Of a DNA stretch of 64,000 nt, positions 63,886-64,000 are shown piece by piece. The notes under the pieces were generated by a model. It ran no database searches. It saw only the letters and a program-made list of their open reading frames with translations, and had not been told where the DNA came from. The stretch's first letter is position 1. Every line of letters begins with the position of its first letter. This DNA is from a virus: IMG/VR virus record IMGVR_UViG_3300015360_000032, positions 1 to 64,000 of that record; one strand, written 5' to 3'. A program made the position numbers and the translations under genes.

Positions 63886-64000
63886 TTAGGATTCCTTTTG
63901 ATGGGAGGTTGCGATATCAGAGCCAGTTTGAATCATGTGCCTAATGAGTCCGTCACCGTAGACGGCAAGTTCAACCTCGTCACCCAGCATCTGGACGACA
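63886..64000 (-). CDS. C-terminal end of an upstream protein (partial, 37 aa)
   Basis: An open frame enters from the window edge and reads VVQMLGDEVELAVYGDGLIRHMIQTGSDIATSHQKES then TAA. Too short to identify. Confidence 0.5.
   Translation of the reverse strand, partial: VVQMLGDEVELAVYGDGLIRHMIQTGSDIATSHQKES

Overview
The window is most of a tailed-phage genome of siphovirus type. A 1801-residue tape measure, an Rz/Rz1 spanin pair and a GH108 endolysin point to a Gram-negative host. Every coding sequence I can support lies on the minus strand, so the genome reads from 64000 down to 1. Junctions are tight, commonly ATGA, GTGA or TAATG overlaps. I found no integrase or recognisable immunity repressor, so I treat it as probably lytic. 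Portal and capsid genes are not seen; they presumably lie outside the window.

Layout in reading order (high to low coordinates). 64000-53386: head-tail connectors and tail tube, interleaved with large repetitive surface proteins: a DUF285-type protein with 11 tandem 72-bp repeats, and an 872-aa protein with about 32 repeats of roughly 25 residues. 53313-41518: tail chaperones with a likely -1 frameshift, tape measure, and tail hub/tip proteins, one carrying a 21-proline microsatellite. 38765-35694: tail-fibre accessory proteins and a glycine-rich adhesin. 35568-31192: lysis region (exported Cys-rich protein, membrane proteins, holin candidate, endolysin, Rz/Rz1), closed by a strong terminator. 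30989-27181: a Ycf46-like AAA ATPase with DUF1257 and DUF2997 proteins, tRNA-Arg(UCU), and an Acb2-type anti-CBASS sponge. 26850-10160: replication and recombination, opened by a near-consensus sigma70 promoter (initiator-like protein with a candidate origin inside its gene, DnaB-type helicase, UDG-PolA fusion, Toprim primase, zinc-finger SSB candidate, UvsW-like helicase, RecA, two nucleases, RuvC). 10074-2788: an H1-tailed protein with its own promoter and terminator, two ParB-domain proteins, ThyX, macro-like protein, RNase H and several small genes, two of them two-helix membrane proteins. 2735-1: methyltransferase, small terminase candidate, and the N-terminal part of the large terminase.

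The most striking signal is a 16-bp near-perfect palindrome, TTGAAAT(CA/TG)ATTTCAA, present about 35 times from 465 to 63417. It occurs at gene junctions, where it often supplies the stop codon of one gene and sits against the RBS of the next. It also occurs inside unrelated genes in all three reading frames, and it breaks the protein repeat consensus where it falls in a repeat array. This indicates selection on DNA, most simply a dispersed binding site for a dimeric protein. The binding protein is not known; two ParB-domain proteins, an H1-like protein and a MerR-like HTH protein in the window are candidates.
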